Shown: piece by piece, positions 1-13,361 of the stretch
How the letters are laid out: every line of letters starts with the position of its first letter
Numbering within the stretch: the stretch's first letter is position 1
Source of the DNA: Sipunculus nudus
Lineage: Eukaryota > Annelida > Sipuncula > Golfingiida > Sipunculidae
Length of the DNA: 64,000 nucleotides
Assembly: GCA_026874595.1 (NCBI GenBank)
Contig: CM049310.1
Span: 33,171,558 to 33,235,557 of the forward strand
Reading direction: 5' to 3'
Translations under genes and position numbers: made by a program
Notes under the pieces: model-generated
Database searches by the model: none
The model's input: only the letters and a program-made list of their open reading frames with translations
Told to the model about the DNA's origin: nothing

Positions 1-878
1 ACTCCACATTGTGCCAGTCTCTGAAATAGCAATTGAGGAGTCCATTCTTATGGGCTGGAGTGGGCCCTAAAGGCCACTTGGAGTTAATCCAAATGTCAGA
101 GAATATGGAAGAGAGCTGCAGAATGGGGTATTTTTGGAGTTTTTAAGGATGGTATATTCATTGATAATTAAAGAAAAATTTTTTAAATGACTTTGAGACT
201 TCTACCATATTTTTATTACTCCTAACATATCTTTCCACTGTACTACTTTGAAAAGACCAATTTTATTTACAATTCTCGCATAAATTCATAATTAAGTATT
301 TGCAGCTCAAAGTTAAACAATGTCATGTTGCTTAGAAGTGAATGCATGAAGTAATATATTACACCTGTCTTAGTCACCAGCTGACACTGATAGATGGTCA
401 TTGTGAATGTTCAACCCAGCTAGTGATGCCACAGTTAAAAGAATGGAAGCATTATACCTTATATATATTCCATTGCACAGGTTCGAATTAGGCCTGAAGG
501 CCTTGTTCTAAATGAAATTGTTTGAAAAATTGTTATATTTAAATATTGCAAAGAAAATTAGTGTGAATTAAAATATTAACAATATACATCTTGCTCACAC
601 ATTTAAACATTCCCCCCCCCCCCCCCCCCTTTATTACAAAATAATGAATATCATTAGTCAGTCCATCACTCTGAGTTTAACAATGAAGGGTTTAAGGAGC
701 TATATTTTCTTTAGCTATCTAAATTGAGACAAATACTTGTCAAAGGTATTAATAAAATAAATATTGTAAATATACATATATCTGTAAGATTACAACAATA
801 TTTGCATTTAGATCTGAGGTTCAATTCCTCAAACTGAAGAACTTTAAAATAAGAATTTTTGTCTGTTTTCCTATATAG
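1..878. other. QTRT2 5' flank
   Basis: AT-rich DNA with a C18 run at 612-629. TTTTGTCTGTTTTCCTATATAG ending at 878 looks like a splice acceptor, so a non-coding 5' exon of QTRT2 could lie upstream, possibly outside the window. No coding exon could be supported here. Confidence 0.4.
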
Positions 879-895
879 ATCATCTTTGTGTCATG

Positions 896-3800
896 ATGAA
901 GTTTGTTGTGAAAGAAGTGAGAAATGGATGTCGAGTTGGTCAGCTGAGTGGACTGGTCAGTCATCCTGACCTGGAGCTGGAAACTCCTTTGTGCATGTTG
1001 TACACAAGGGCAGGTAAGGTCTAGATAGTGAAGGTGTAAGGAAACTTGCCTGTAATAATGCACTGTTACACAAAATAATATATGTTACAGTACTTTGCTC
1101 AGAATATGATACACAATATGATGCACATTAAATATAAATATACTATCTTATTATGTATTAATGTATAATATTTTAAATATTATTTCAGTGTTCTTCCTGC
1201 CTGGCAGTTTCCAAACTATAAATTGAATTGATTTTTAAACACTAAGCCCATCAATGAATGTTCAGAAATCATACTGGCCAATTATGATTCACTTTGCATG
1301 CTTTTGCATGGCACCTATAACCTGTTACTGTACGTCAAACACTGCTTTCCCTCAGATGAATGCATTAAACTGAGGTTATCTGATGATATAGGCTTTTACA
1401 ATTTGACTCTGTACCTTGATATTTTGGTGCACTAGTGTGTTGTTACAGCTGTATTAGACGTCAGTTCTATCTCCCATAACAACAGCTGGGTTTATACCAA
1501 AAGATCAGGTATCTCAGCAATGGCTACACTGGTTGTCAAAAACTATTCTTATATTCATGGACAACTTTATCTTTTTTGTAAGATTGGTGTTAATGATCCC
1601 ACCTGCAATACCTTTTTATTTATGCCTTTTTTAATTATTATTTGAGACCTGAGACTGAAGTGTTAATGTCACCTTTGGAGATTAGCTCATGTCAGCTTTG
1701 AATAGTAAAAATCAAACAAATATACATCTTCTCCACATGTATTCTTGCTACTGTGCAAAATTGAATAAAATCAAAGTGACCATTTCTTCAGAGATGTACA
1801 AGGCTCTGTTGCAAGGCCCTTATGACCACTGGAAGAGATTTTTTCGAGAATTAGGAACAATTTTGATTGATTATTCTACATTGCATGAAATGGGAAACAT
1901 AAAATGTATTTATGAGTGATACACCTAGGCTTTCACAAAAGTATCATAGAAAATCCTTTTCCTCAGAATCTTATGTATTTATATTGGAATATTCCAGTGA
2001 GTAACACTGCCTTAATAGGGAATTTAGGGGTGACCCTTGAACAGTTTTGGTGAGTTCAGGTAAAAAGATATTTGTATATATTTATATCACTGTTGCTCTG
2101 TGTTTCCTATAATCAGAATATATAATCATACTGTAGGCAGTGCCCCTCATCTGTCACGAGAGATGCTGAAGAGGATAGCTGATATACCTCCACTGGCACA
2201 CATGCCTTTGCCAGGACTGTGAGTTCATTATTATTTCGTGTACTGGCTTTTAACACACATGCTCAGGGTCAAGCTTTAACAGACTAAGCAGACATTCCAA
2301 CATATCAGTACTTAAACCCAGAAACTGATGCTATTTTATGCATATTTCTGTCCAGGGAGATTATTTATCTTTCCAACGTGTAAGTTTGTACCTTCAATCT
2401 ATTTTGAACTTATGTTATGTAGAAATCCATTAGACTATGCATTGTGCCACAGCTGCTTTAACCTAACTTCTAGTTTAAAACCCTGCACTCACCCTTACTT
2501 CCAATGGGATTGTCAAGTGACATTCCATTAACTTGTGGTCCTCTTCTTCACAGTTAATGTTCAATATTGACTTTATTATTAAATATGAACCGGTAGTGTT
2601 CATTTTTTTACAACAAGAAATTATTGTAAGTTTTATATATTACAAGATACCAACCAGTTCTGTGTAGGCCATGCTTGGCAGTTTGAGTTTAAGGCCATAT
2701 TGATACATGTTAACCTCAAGTCTTGAAACCATAACATCATATATACCTCTGTTCTTACAGGGTGGAGAGTTTGGAGTCCATTCAGGCATATGGCCAAGGC
2801 ATCGCAAAATTTGCTGCTCTTCCAGTAAGTTTATGTTCTCTGATGACACTTACTGATTCAAGTAATATTGTCATACAGTTATTTAGAGTAAGTATTAGGA
2901 AATATGACATAACTGATGGTTTCATTTTTATTTGTAACAAGTGTGATAGGTGGATATATAATTAGGTAAACTAGCTGTATACCCATGTGACCTGTTCGAT
3001 CTGGTTTGTGTTGTGTATAAATATGGCAACCCCCATGAATAGTTTTGAAAAAAAACTTTTGAGAACTTGCCAGGGTTCATTAAGGAGGCAGTGATGTGAC
3101 ATAAAAGTACCCCTAGGACAGTGTCCTGGTTGGGATCTATCTGCAGAGAGAGTTTGGTATAAAGGGGATATGTATCAGCAAAGTTTAAAGTGGAATAATG
3201 CTTTGTTTGGGCCACGCCTGAATCCTCAAATCAAAGTAGGATTACCAAAGATTTATAATATACAAATGTAAGGGGAGGACATATTTTTATTAGACAGAAG
3301 TCATTCCATCATTTAATCCACCAAGGAGGTTATGGTTTTATCCCTGGCTGTTGGTTTGCTGGTTAGCTTGTTTGATAGGTGAATTATAAAAAAAGGACAC
3401 TCACCTGATTTTTAGCTCAGCTGAGTATAAGTCATCTGAGCTATAGTCGTGGTCCTTTGTCTCTCCGTCCGTCCGTCCGTTAAACTGGCACGTTTGGAAA
3501 CCATTGGACCTACAAATCTGAAATTCAGCATACTTTTAGATGTCCCCAAAATCTCCTACCATACCGAAAATTGGGTCACTAGGACTTTGTTCCTTCGAAT
3601 TATTAAGGAAAAACTTCCGTTTTCCATTAAAAACCCATTGTTACACTTCAAGACTGCCTAATATCAAAACTACTGACCTGATAATGACCATTTTTAATAT
3701 ATCAATTCCTCTATATATTTTCTATGTACATATTAAAAATTATTTTAATAGTTCTTAAATTCTTGAAGTTATTGGCCCAAATATAATGCACTCTGTAAAA

Positions 3801-6800
3801 ATTCAGGAAATATATTTACTCTCTTAACTTGAGAATTGCTGAAGCTAGAGACTTTCTTTCAGGTATAAAATTATATTTAGTCAAGATTCAATTGTATAAC
3901 GAAATTAGATCTGAATTTGTTTAAATTTTATAAGTTATTAGCATAAATATAAAATCAGTACCTTAAATTTTGCCCAGATTTGACCATGGCACATTTTATT
4001 CCTGCAACGCTGTGGATTTAATTTTCACAGCATGTTACCTTAAGCATTTCATCTCTAAACATCTGAAATTTGAAACCAGTTGATCAAAAACTGTTGATTT
4101 TATTCCAGTTTTCAAGCACCATGTAAAGTATTGTTTAGATCAAGCAAGTGTTATGCTAGAGCTCAGCTCCCCAGCTTCCCAGGCCAGCTTTCAGCTCCAA
4201 AATCTGGCATACAGTTAGATGTCCCGCAAACCCCCCTACCATACCCAAAGTTTGGTCACTAGAATTTCATTCCTTCGAAATGTTAAGAAAAAACTATATT
4301 TTTCAATTAAAAACCCATTGTTACACTTCAAGACTGCCTAATATCAAAACCACTGATCTGATTCTGATCATATAAAATATACATGTTCTTCTGTTTATAC
4401 TCTATGCACATGCCAGATATGAAGTGAGTATTGCGAAATTGTTTTAAGTTATGGGCCCGAACATAATGCACTTTGTTAACAAGAAATATATTTACTCCCT
4501 TAATATGAAAATCGCTGAAGCTAGAGATTATTTTGTCAGGGATATAACATTATTTTATCAAAGTTCAATTGTATACCCAAAATTTGTTCTGAATTTTTCA
4601 AATTTTATAATTTTTAAATATAAATATAAAATCAATACCTTAAATTTTGCCTAATTTTTATCATTGCATGTTTGTTTCCTGTGTGCACGGTTGATATAAT
4701 TTTCATATCAAGCAGAAATAAGGATTTCAGCTTGTTAGTTTTGAAAGTTGAAAGAAATTCGCCAAAATCTGTAGCTTTTATTAAAGTTTTTATGAGATTA
4801 TGTCAGACCTAGGCTCTAGCCAGCTCCTGTTCAGTCACCTGTATGTTCTGAAGTTGACCTTTCAGTCCAATTATGCACGCTTGATGCAGGGCATATACTT
4901 GCAACTGGGCAGCTCAATGCTGGCCACAGCTGATCCAGGTGTCCAACCCAGCTCATCTATTAGTTGTTTAGACCAACAGCATAACAATAAACAATGAATA
5001 AATTTTTATAGTTCTATAATAACAACTTTAAAAATAATCAATAGAAAAGAAATTTGACAGTTGATGAGTAACACTAACAGGTAAATTACCTTGCAGTTAC
5101 TGATGTTTTATGGATTTTGTATGGATGGATGAAAATGTTTTCCAAGTAACACCGTTGAGTCACCTATGGTATTTTTCTTTTCAATTTTAATAATGAAAAA
5201 AAAAAATAATTAAATTATATTGTTCTATACTATAAGGGATTATATGAAGGAAATTAATGATTGACAAAGATGCAGTTGATAATATAATTCTAAACTCCCA
5301 GATCTTTTCCAAGTGTTTCAGCTTGTTAATTTATATTTATTTCAAATTTAAAAAAGGTAAAATGTGTCAAAATTTTTTAATTTTACTCGGACAAGTACTG
5401 ATTAAAGATGTCTATATGTTTCACTAATGACATTCAGACTCATGGCTGTAACAGCTGTCACAAGACTGTAAATAATCAAAATTTATATTACTGGTTCCTA
5501 TATTTCAGTTAGTAAAAATTAAATTTGCCCATCTCTCTTTGTTTTCTTTTTGTATAATTTATAGGGTATTCTTATCCTTGGGTTATTTTTTACACATATA
5601 ATGGTTTCATAGCTGAGATACTTCAATTTTTTTTCTGATACATTTTTTTAATTAAAAAATTTGAATATGATAAAGAATCAGACCTTAGACAAGTTCACAT
5701 TATAATTTCTGTAATGTTAATAATTGTCATAAGACTCTTGCTATGTCTAGTGTGTAAATTGATGTGAACATAGTCCAAAGTGAATATTATAGTTTTATTT
5801 TTGAACATAAATAATATTCATAAAACCTGGTACTTATGATCATTATTTAAATCTGTGATATTTGTTTATTCTGGATTCTTAAGAACTTTGTTTGGCTAAA
5901 ACTGAATAAATACCAGACATGATGCATTACTTTGCAAGTGTAATATTGAATGCAAATATGATTATGTACTCCATAATTTCATGTAAAACTAAAAGGATAG
6001 GAATACAGGTAAAAATGAAAGTGTTTGAATACAAATGCATTTATGAATATATTCTATAATATTATTTTAATAATCATTTATTTTGATAATATTATTTAAA
6101 AATCTTTGAAGAAAAAAACATGATACTGTTATTATATAAATATATAAATAGTTTAACTTTTCAAATAAATCTGCTGCAATGTAGGTAAAGTTTTATGGCC
6201 AAGTCAAAACCTATGTGATAATAGCACACCATTTCCAACTGTAAATAATATTAATGACATCAGTCCTCTTCCCTGTGTCCAAGGATATTATCCAAATCTT
6301 ACATAACTTAAGTAAAACACCATCAACTCATAATATAGCTTATATTACCTCACAAAACCAGCCTTTGCCTACCTCCTCTTCCAAATCATATTTTGTGATC
6401 ATATATAACAGCTGAGCGCCGTGACCCATGGGTCCCTTGTTATATTATATGTACTAAAGGAATGGAAAATGTGCAGGGAGGAAACCAGTAATCATTGGTT
6501 GGTATGTGGATAAATTGGCAGATCTTGTAGGATTGTTTTTTTCATCAGCTGAGATATACCCTGTACTGGGTGTCATTATCTGTTCTATACAGTCTGTTTT
6601 ATATGATGGTTGTATCAGTCCACATACTGTACATCAGTAAATAAATATTTTTTTGGCAGTTGCAAGGTCAAGGTAGCTTAGTGGCATTTAACACTCTAAC
6701 AGTACAAGCCTTCTGGTGTTCTTACATATTAAATATTTATTTGAAATAATTTAGAAAACATGTTTATTGAACAATGAGCAATCCTTACAGGAGCACCCAG

Positions 6801-9800
6801 TGTACACCTCGGTACAAGACATGGGAACTGCTGTGCCAAGTGGTTACAACGACAAATCAGGTACAGCCGTGTGGAGCAAAGGGGGAAAAGTCAAGGTGAG
6901 TCAGGTTTCTGTTTCTCATCATACATCTGTGATAAGCTGGTTACCATTAGTATTCAGATGATGTGTGTAGTTTCCTTGCGGAGAAAAAATTAACCTACAG
7001 TAAACCTACTCTTTTTTATTATCCATAATTACTGAACAGGGATACACTTAACAATCACAGTGCTAGATCCTCATCTTATTATTCTTTATGTTACATTAAG
7101 TATGGTTGAAAGTTTTGAAATATATCCTGTTCTTTGGCTTTATCCATAATTTTGGTCCAACACATGCCAGGTACCCTTCTACCTTCTGCGGCCAGGAAAC
7201 AAACAGTGGGAGACCACTAATGACAGAGGGATGTTCCAATGGTGTGAAATACTACAATTATGCCTGATCTAAGGTCAGAATGTTAAATAGATGTTACTTT
7301 CAGCTGGACATAGACCTATACAACCAGAACCAAGAAGCCCTGCAGCCATCACTGTACCAGGCACTGAGTGATGGGGACACAAACAAAGATTCCACAAGGA
7401 AGAGAGTTCGTAAATCAGTGGAACGCACTCTACAATTCCTGGACCAGTGTGTAGAGAAACAGCAAGAATCTAAAGTAAATAGTAATTAGTATTTATCTGA
7501 ACATGTCATGAACATATTTAATGGTTTAATTTTTAAATCACTGCAGTAAATTTCCACAGTAATCTTAGATCTCAGTGAATAAGGAACAAATTCCATACTC
7601 AGATGTTTACTTCTTACTCCTCCACTGGCTACAGTTGAATTACAAAGCATTCATATACAGTATACTATCAGAAATGTGTTAGTGTCAGGCCTTTTGTAGT
7701 TCTGAAGTTATCTTGGTTACATCCATGAAACTAAACATGGTAGTTCATATCAGTCTTCAAATCACAGTATTATACATATCATAAAAAAAAACAATATAAC
7801 AAAAAAAGGTCCATCAGAAAAAGTGGAAGACCACTGCAGTATGTCTTAATTTATTATTAACACCAGGATCATTATAGAATTACCTTTAAGAAAATACTAT
7901 AATGATTATGTTATATTGAAATATTGAGCAACAGACAACATTTTCCAGTAGAACATAGATAAACTGATTTCATTTCCCATTTATAAATCGGATTTAGTTT
8001 TTTGGGGTTAATAATTTATGACAATACTGAAACAGGATGTATTTTTAATTTGGAGTCTAGGTTTTGCATGCATCTGGTATATTTACATGTATTTAATTCT
8101 AGATGTTTAAATTAGCAGGATTGATAGGTGTTATTTCTGCATACATCTTTTATATTTGATTGAACAATAGGTGTTGAAATCAGCAGGACTGATTGGTGTT
8201 GTTGAGGGAGGCTACTTTGAAGAAGAGAGAAAATATTCAGCGAAAGAGACTAGCAAGAGACCAGTAGCAGGTCAGATTCTATAATTCAATAATATATCTG
8301 GCAAGGTAAACCATTGTTACATTACTGAACTGTCATGGATACTAGAGCTACTGATGCAAAAAAGCCGAGGCAAAATTAATTTCAAGAGAACTTTTTGATT
8401 TTCATAGTAATAATTGATCAAAGAGGCATTGTGTCATGTTTTTTTTTCATTGAAAATTGAAAACATTCACAACCCAGAAGGATTTTATCATATTATAATA
8501 TTATCTTTATATTCTTAAAGGTAGTCATCAAACATTGACTTCATTGAAAACTTTTTTTTCTGCCATCCTGGTCTTTTGGACCTGTTCATTCTTCAAGTTT
8601 TTCTCAGCTGTCTGGTGTGGGGAGCCTCCAAAAGGTTATTCATTCTACATTTACTGGTACCTGCCACCCACAAACAGTACCCATTTACTCTTGGGTGACT
8701 TGGGGCACGCACTTAGGACAGTTTGGCCAGTTGTCTTAGCTGGGAAGGCGGTCAGAAATAGGGCTGTAAAGATACATGGACCCTATTACAATTCTGACTT
8801 ACCATACTGTACAATACATATATAGTCTGTGTCCAGACCACTTGAGTCCAAGTCAAGTCTTCGAGGTTTTGAGTCCATGTCCACTTTCTTCGAGTCTGAG
8901 TCATTTGGAACCTGAGTCCAAGTCTGAGTCCTATACATATAACTTAAAAAGCAATTTAAATGGAAATTTCAGATTATCATGTACATTTTTAAGATAGTTC
9001 ACACATGCTTTTACTATTTTGGTTATTTACATTTATAGCTCCTGATGCTGAGCAAAGCTTGGTACATACAGTGTAATTATTTTGTAATATTCTTTAAGTA
9101 GTTCACACATTTACATAAGCCATTGTAATATGTGACAGAGTCTTTATTCTTTTTTATTGGACTCGAGATGTACTCAGCCTTATTTCTTGAGTCCCTTCTT
9201 CTGACTCTGACGAAAAGTCCAAGTCCAGGACCCTCGAGTCCAAGTCCCTAAAAAAAGGGGACTCAAGACTTGAGTTCAAGTCCAGACTGAGTCCCACATC
9301 ACTGATGATGATACAGCCCCTTTATCTGTTTAGTGTTTGGCCAATCAGATGTCGATCAACAAATTTCTGGCCAACGATTTTCTGCCTTTCACACACATTA
9401 TGGCATAATCAAATGCCAAATGTTGCCAGGTAAATGTAAGACATCAGTTTAGGGGTCATATATTGGTAACATATAAGGTATGGATACAGGGACATCTCAT
9501 GATACCCATACAATATTAAACCTTTTGTGGCTGTATCAGTGCACTGGTTAATCTTAGCAGCCCTTGTCAGAATGTGATGTGAACCCCAAATCTTGCTGTA
9601 AGATATCCAGTGACTTAACCATAACAACCACATACACCAAAAAAGTGTTATATTCTCAGGTGGAATGTTTAATAAAGAAAATCTATGTGATACCATGCTA
9701 CTTTAGTATTGGTATCCCATTAAATGTCAATAGATGTATTTCTGCTATTTAGTTGCATTGACCCCCGCCGGCCATTGTCTTTAAAAAAATATTTTAGTTG

Positions 9801-12800
9801 TATCATTTAATCAGTAAACGCCACCCTAATTTTTATCTCACTCCTTCTGTATTTATTTTGTACAGATTTATTTCACTGCCACTTTAAAAAAATTATCTGT
9901 TTCTCACCATAAAGATAAAAGATTTGGAAGTAAATACATTTGCAGTGGGTAATATTCTGTTTATTAATGTTAGCACCTGTATATTCAATATTCAATTTCA
10001 TCATCTTTTAGGATTTACCATTGAAGGCTTTCACACTGGCGGACCTGAAACAGAAGCCATCCACTTCCCTGACATCAAGAATCTTATAACACTTGTCCTG
10101 GTAAGTAGTGCACATGATTTAGAAAAATACAGACAGATGCTAACATTTAATCCTGTAGCAACTGATTGGTTAGCAGATGTTTTTCCCCCTGACTGTTATA
10201 GAGTTCATGGACTGTCGCAAAGTGGCAGAACCAGTTCCGTTGCCAACTGTGATAGAAATCTTGAATGACATATATTTTCGTACTCATTTTTGACAAAGCC
10301 TCACCACTAACAGGTATTATATCGCAACAACATCCAACATGCGCAGAAAGTTTATAACTCAGCATTTTAGTCGATCTTTCTGCATGTGTGCCACTGTGTC
10401 CTCTTCCTCTCCTTGTTTTAGCCTCTCTTTGGTATAAAAATGTATTCATTAAAGAACATGGTCACTGGTAAGTGTCATGTGTTGTTTATGTCCTAGATAT
10501 ACACTACTCAGCTTGAGTTTACAAAGATCACCAAGCCATTCAAAATTGAGCTTATCAACAGAAATACATGAATGGACAGGGAGGCTTCACTTCTTTAAAG
10601 TTAATGCACTGTGAAGAGCTGACAGTACTGCTAGCACTGCATTTGTAGTTTAATACACAACAGCCTGGATTCAGGGTGGAACATGGCTATGATTCAATGG
10701 CTCTAATATTATAATAGGTTGATTGAGTGGGAACTTCATGGGAGCCAAGTATTACCTATTATTTTGTAAGAGTATATTTCAGGCAATTGCTGTATATCCC
10801 TATCTTTTTCTTCAGAATGAACTACCAGATGACAAACCACGCTTCATGCATTGGCTATGGAGACCAGACATATTACTGGAGGCCATCCAGCTGGGCCTGG
10901 ACATCTTCGATTCTTCATATCCTTGTCATAGTTTAAAGTAATAAGTGTTTGTAGCAGGACAAAGAAGTTTAGATATGAGTGTAAAACTTGTCATGCTGCA
11001 TTGTGGATTACTTTACTGTCAAAATATAGAAACTAGAAATGATTTGGACTGTAGACACCCAGAATTAAAGCATCACTATGAGTGGAATTCCAGGATGGTT
11101 GACAATTATCTAAGCTCCATTTCTGTGACTGAATAAACAGGTGATAGCAACATTGTGGTCAAATTGATCAGAACTGAGCTCATCAGTTGCAAGCATGAAA
11201 GTGTCAGGTAAATGTTGTCAGGTTTATAAAATACACCTACAATATGAGATGAAAAGATGTGCAGGTGATTTTTCAAATGCACTGTTAAACATCATTTTAA
11301 AATTTTCTTTAGGACTCTGTGTAGCTAAGTCTATATCTGAATCTTGACTTTCAGTGGATTTTAGTTTATGTGTCAGTTAATGTATTGGGTCTTCATTTAG
11401 GTTCATTTTAACATACTTTTGGAGTAGTTGCAGCACCATTTAGTGCATGTACCAGTATATCATTATCATACATCTGCTTGATAACCTGTTAGTTACCTTA
11501 ACACTACCAACTTATCCTTATGTTGTGACAGAGAGAGGAGGAGCCCTCGTATTCAGTTTTAATGTACCTGGTCTAACTCCAGGGGAGAACTGTGGCAGTG
11601 GGGAAAATGGTTCTGTACACCCAGCACCAGAGGGCACCACTGAGGACAGTGACAGACCATTTGAGATTAATTTAAAAAGTAAAAGGTAAGAGTATTCATA
11701 TTCATATCTGAACTTGGTGAATATGTGTTTACTCCAGCTTGTCACAGTGTGTAATATTTTAAATGTAATGAAATTGGTGATTGTTACTTTAGGAGTATCA
11801 TGTATGCAATACTTTATTTCTGTTTTGTAAACAGTAGGTCAGGATTTTGATATGCTTTCTCATTAGTATGTCCACATATCTTTATGAACCTGTGCAAGGA
11901 AGTAGACCTTTAATTTCTGTGCTGCCCGGCCAGAGGAAGCTTTATTGCAGTAATAGCCCAAGAAATATTTATATCCGAAAGGTCCTTTTAAATGACATCA
12001 CATGTTTGTCATAACTGATGCACTCATTAAAAATTTGTTTTTGGGCTGTGAGGAGCAGTTAAATGATAATTATATGGGAATGAAGCACAACTTCTGCTCA
12101 TGATTTGTGTATTCCACCTCATGGTTTACTATTGAAACCCTGGGAAGCAGCTTTATAGTAATTAAACCATGATGTGGACGTTTGTATATGTCATGACACT
12201 GCAATCTCCAGTCACAGTGCTGTAATCATACAATTAATCAAAAGTTGTCTTTTGATATAGGGTGATGATTAATAATATAACATATGGTACATGTACTGCA
12301 TTTCAAACATGACCTTACTTAAACAATACAGAAATAAACAGTAACAAATGATAATCTGAACCACAGGGAAACTGTTAAAGCAAATTGCCATAATTAGGGT
12401 ACTCACATTCCCTCACAATACACACAATATAAAAATTCTGGTATTCTTTATGACATTGATGTATCAGCTCTTGGTATTAGTATCATTAAATATAAGATCT
12501 CACAAAAGACTCATTTGAACGTGTTTTGTTCTCATGTTTCAGATACTTTGATGACTTTGCCCCTCTTGTTCCTGGATGTCCATGTTATACTTGCTGTAAC
12601 CACACACGATCATACATTTGCCATCTTCTCAACACAAGTGAATTATTAGCTGGTGTCCTTCTCATGATGTGAGTAAATATGATTCTTTTTAATGACAAAT
12701 GTTCAAAATCAAGAAATTTTCAAATGCATATAGAGGAAACATTTTAAAACTGATTTTGTTTGCATATAAATTTTACAAAGTTTAAGATAAATTTAATGTA

Positions 12801-13340
12801 ATTTAAAAGAAATGCATTTGGTTAAATTTATTAAGGTAATACACCCTGTCAGAAGATAACTTGAAGCAAAGATTATCATGATTCTTAAGCTCCACACAAA
12901 GGAGCATATAAATTTGAACAAATATATGAATAAAAAGTAATACATGTAAAAATAATATATTATTTCTGTTAATGAATTTTTATTACCTCAAGCCATGTTT
13001 TTAAACTTTAAAGTCCAAAAAAAATATAACTAAAGATAAGACTTTTCGATCAATGAATGAAAATATCCTGCAAATGCAGTAATATTTTTGTTGGAGGAAG
13101 GTGGGGTTGAATTCTGCTATAACAAAAGATTTTCCGTATGATTAACTGCACAGATTTGTTCTATTGCAAGGTAAAAATTACACTCAGATATTTGTTAAAG
13201 TGAATTCTTTCACCATTTTTTCCCCTTCTGTTTTCAGACACAACTTTCATCATTACTTCAGGTTTGTGGAACAAGTGCGAGAGGCAATAAAGAAAAACAA
13301 AATCCCTGAACTACAGTCTCACATACTGGCCCAGAGATGA
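896..13340 (+). CDS. QTRT2: Queuine tRNA-ribosyltransferase accessory subunit 2, 11 coding exons
   Basis: Coding exons: 896-1013, 2137-2218, 2761-2824, 6791-6895, 7304-7474, 8171-8270, 10012-10100, 10816-10916, 11512-11685, 12543-12668, 13238-13340 (stop TGA). Phases agree at every junction and give 410 residues, close to the ~415 of vertebrate homologues. In known homologues this subunit pairs with catalytic QTRT1 to swap guanine for queuine at tRNA wobble position 34, often at the mitochondrial outer membrane. Family landmarks seen: N-terminal [14 protein letters not shown] after exon 1, LSDGD and KRVRKSVER in exon 5, GVVEGG in exon 6, DDKPR in exon 8, VVTERGGAL in exon 9. The zinc site is complete: C347, C349, C352 ([12 protein letters not shown]) and H378 (MIHNFHHYF). 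The start is MKF at 896; an ATG at 893 is one codon upstream. All introns are GT-AG except 10917-11511, which reads as AT-AC. The gene is convergent with HMCES. Recognition is by family memory, not a search. Confidence 0.96.
3413..6440 (+). mobile_element. ~3-kb non-coding repeat element, copy 1 (QTRT2 intron 3)
   Basis: It begins TAGCTCAGCTGAGTATAAG, followed by a (TCCG)n tract, and ends near CAGCTGAGCGCCGTGACCCA and GGTCCCTTGTT. The same head and tail frame a second copy at 43429-46052. GCTCAGCTG near the head and CAGCTGAGC near the tail form a short inverted pair. Inside is a direct duplication with a period of 680 bp (shared landmark TTACACTTCAAGACTGCC at 3641 and 4321). No coding potential was seen. 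Class is unknown; a non-autonomous DNA transposon is the best guess. Confidence 0.7.
8103..8138 (+). pseudogene. Decayed partial duplicate of QTRT2 exon 6 (or poison exon)
   Basis: Just upstream of exon 6 (8171) lies a stretch matching its first ~33 bases at about 27 positions. It reads [11 protein letters not shown] where exon 6 reads [11 protein letters not shown]. It is preceded by TTCTAG, a plausible acceptor, and the frame continues to a TGA at about 8157. It looks like a local tandem duplication of the 5' half of exon 6. If spliced it would truncate the protein. Confidence 0.5.
8822..9304. mobile_element. GAGTCCAAGTC-rich repeat, possible hAT-type MITE
   Basis: The left part (8830-8935) carries GAGTCCAAGTC / GAGTCTGAGTC words. 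The right part (9160-9300) carries these and their reverse complements. The right end reads CCCACATCACTG; its complement, CAGTGATGTGGG, looks like a hAT terminus. The left end, AGTCTGTGTCCAGACC, is a poor partner, so the exact ends are uncertain. It lies in QTRT2 intron 6. Confidence 0.4.
10917..11511 (+). other. QTRT2: U12-type AT-AC intron in QTRT2 (intron 8)
   Basis: Exon 8 reads GAT TCT TC, then ATATCCTTGT at 10917, which matches the minor-spliceosome 5' site ATATCCTT. Near the other end, TTACCTTAAC (11493-11502) matches the U12 branch-site consensus, and the intron ends in AC at 11510-11511, 10 nt past the presumed branch A at 11501. Joining TC to T at 11512 gives [15 protein letters not shown], which lines up without a gap with the QTRT2 family segment around FPYQVTERG. 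No GT-AG pair near the junction gives this uninterrupted protein. Confidence 0.85.
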
Positions 13341-13355
13341 CAAAAATCTAGATTT

Positions 13356-13361
13356 AATAAA
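13356..13361 (+). terminator. QTRT2 polyadenylation signal AATAAA
   Basis: A canonical AATAAA lies 16 nt after the QTRT2 stop codon, predicting a very short 3' UTR. Confidence 0.7.

Noticed and set aside
2-143. Possible terminal exon at the window edge (+ frame ending at 70, or an open - frame after CTGCAG)
   Set aside because: Both frames are short and unrecognised, and a 38-codon open stretch is not rare; there is no support beyond an acceptor-like CTGCAG.
10917-10941. Reading QTRT2 exon 8 through SYPCHSLK to a GTAATA donor
   Set aside because: It adds residues absent from the family and leaves no matching acceptor before VVTERG; the AT-AC junction gives a gap-free alignment.
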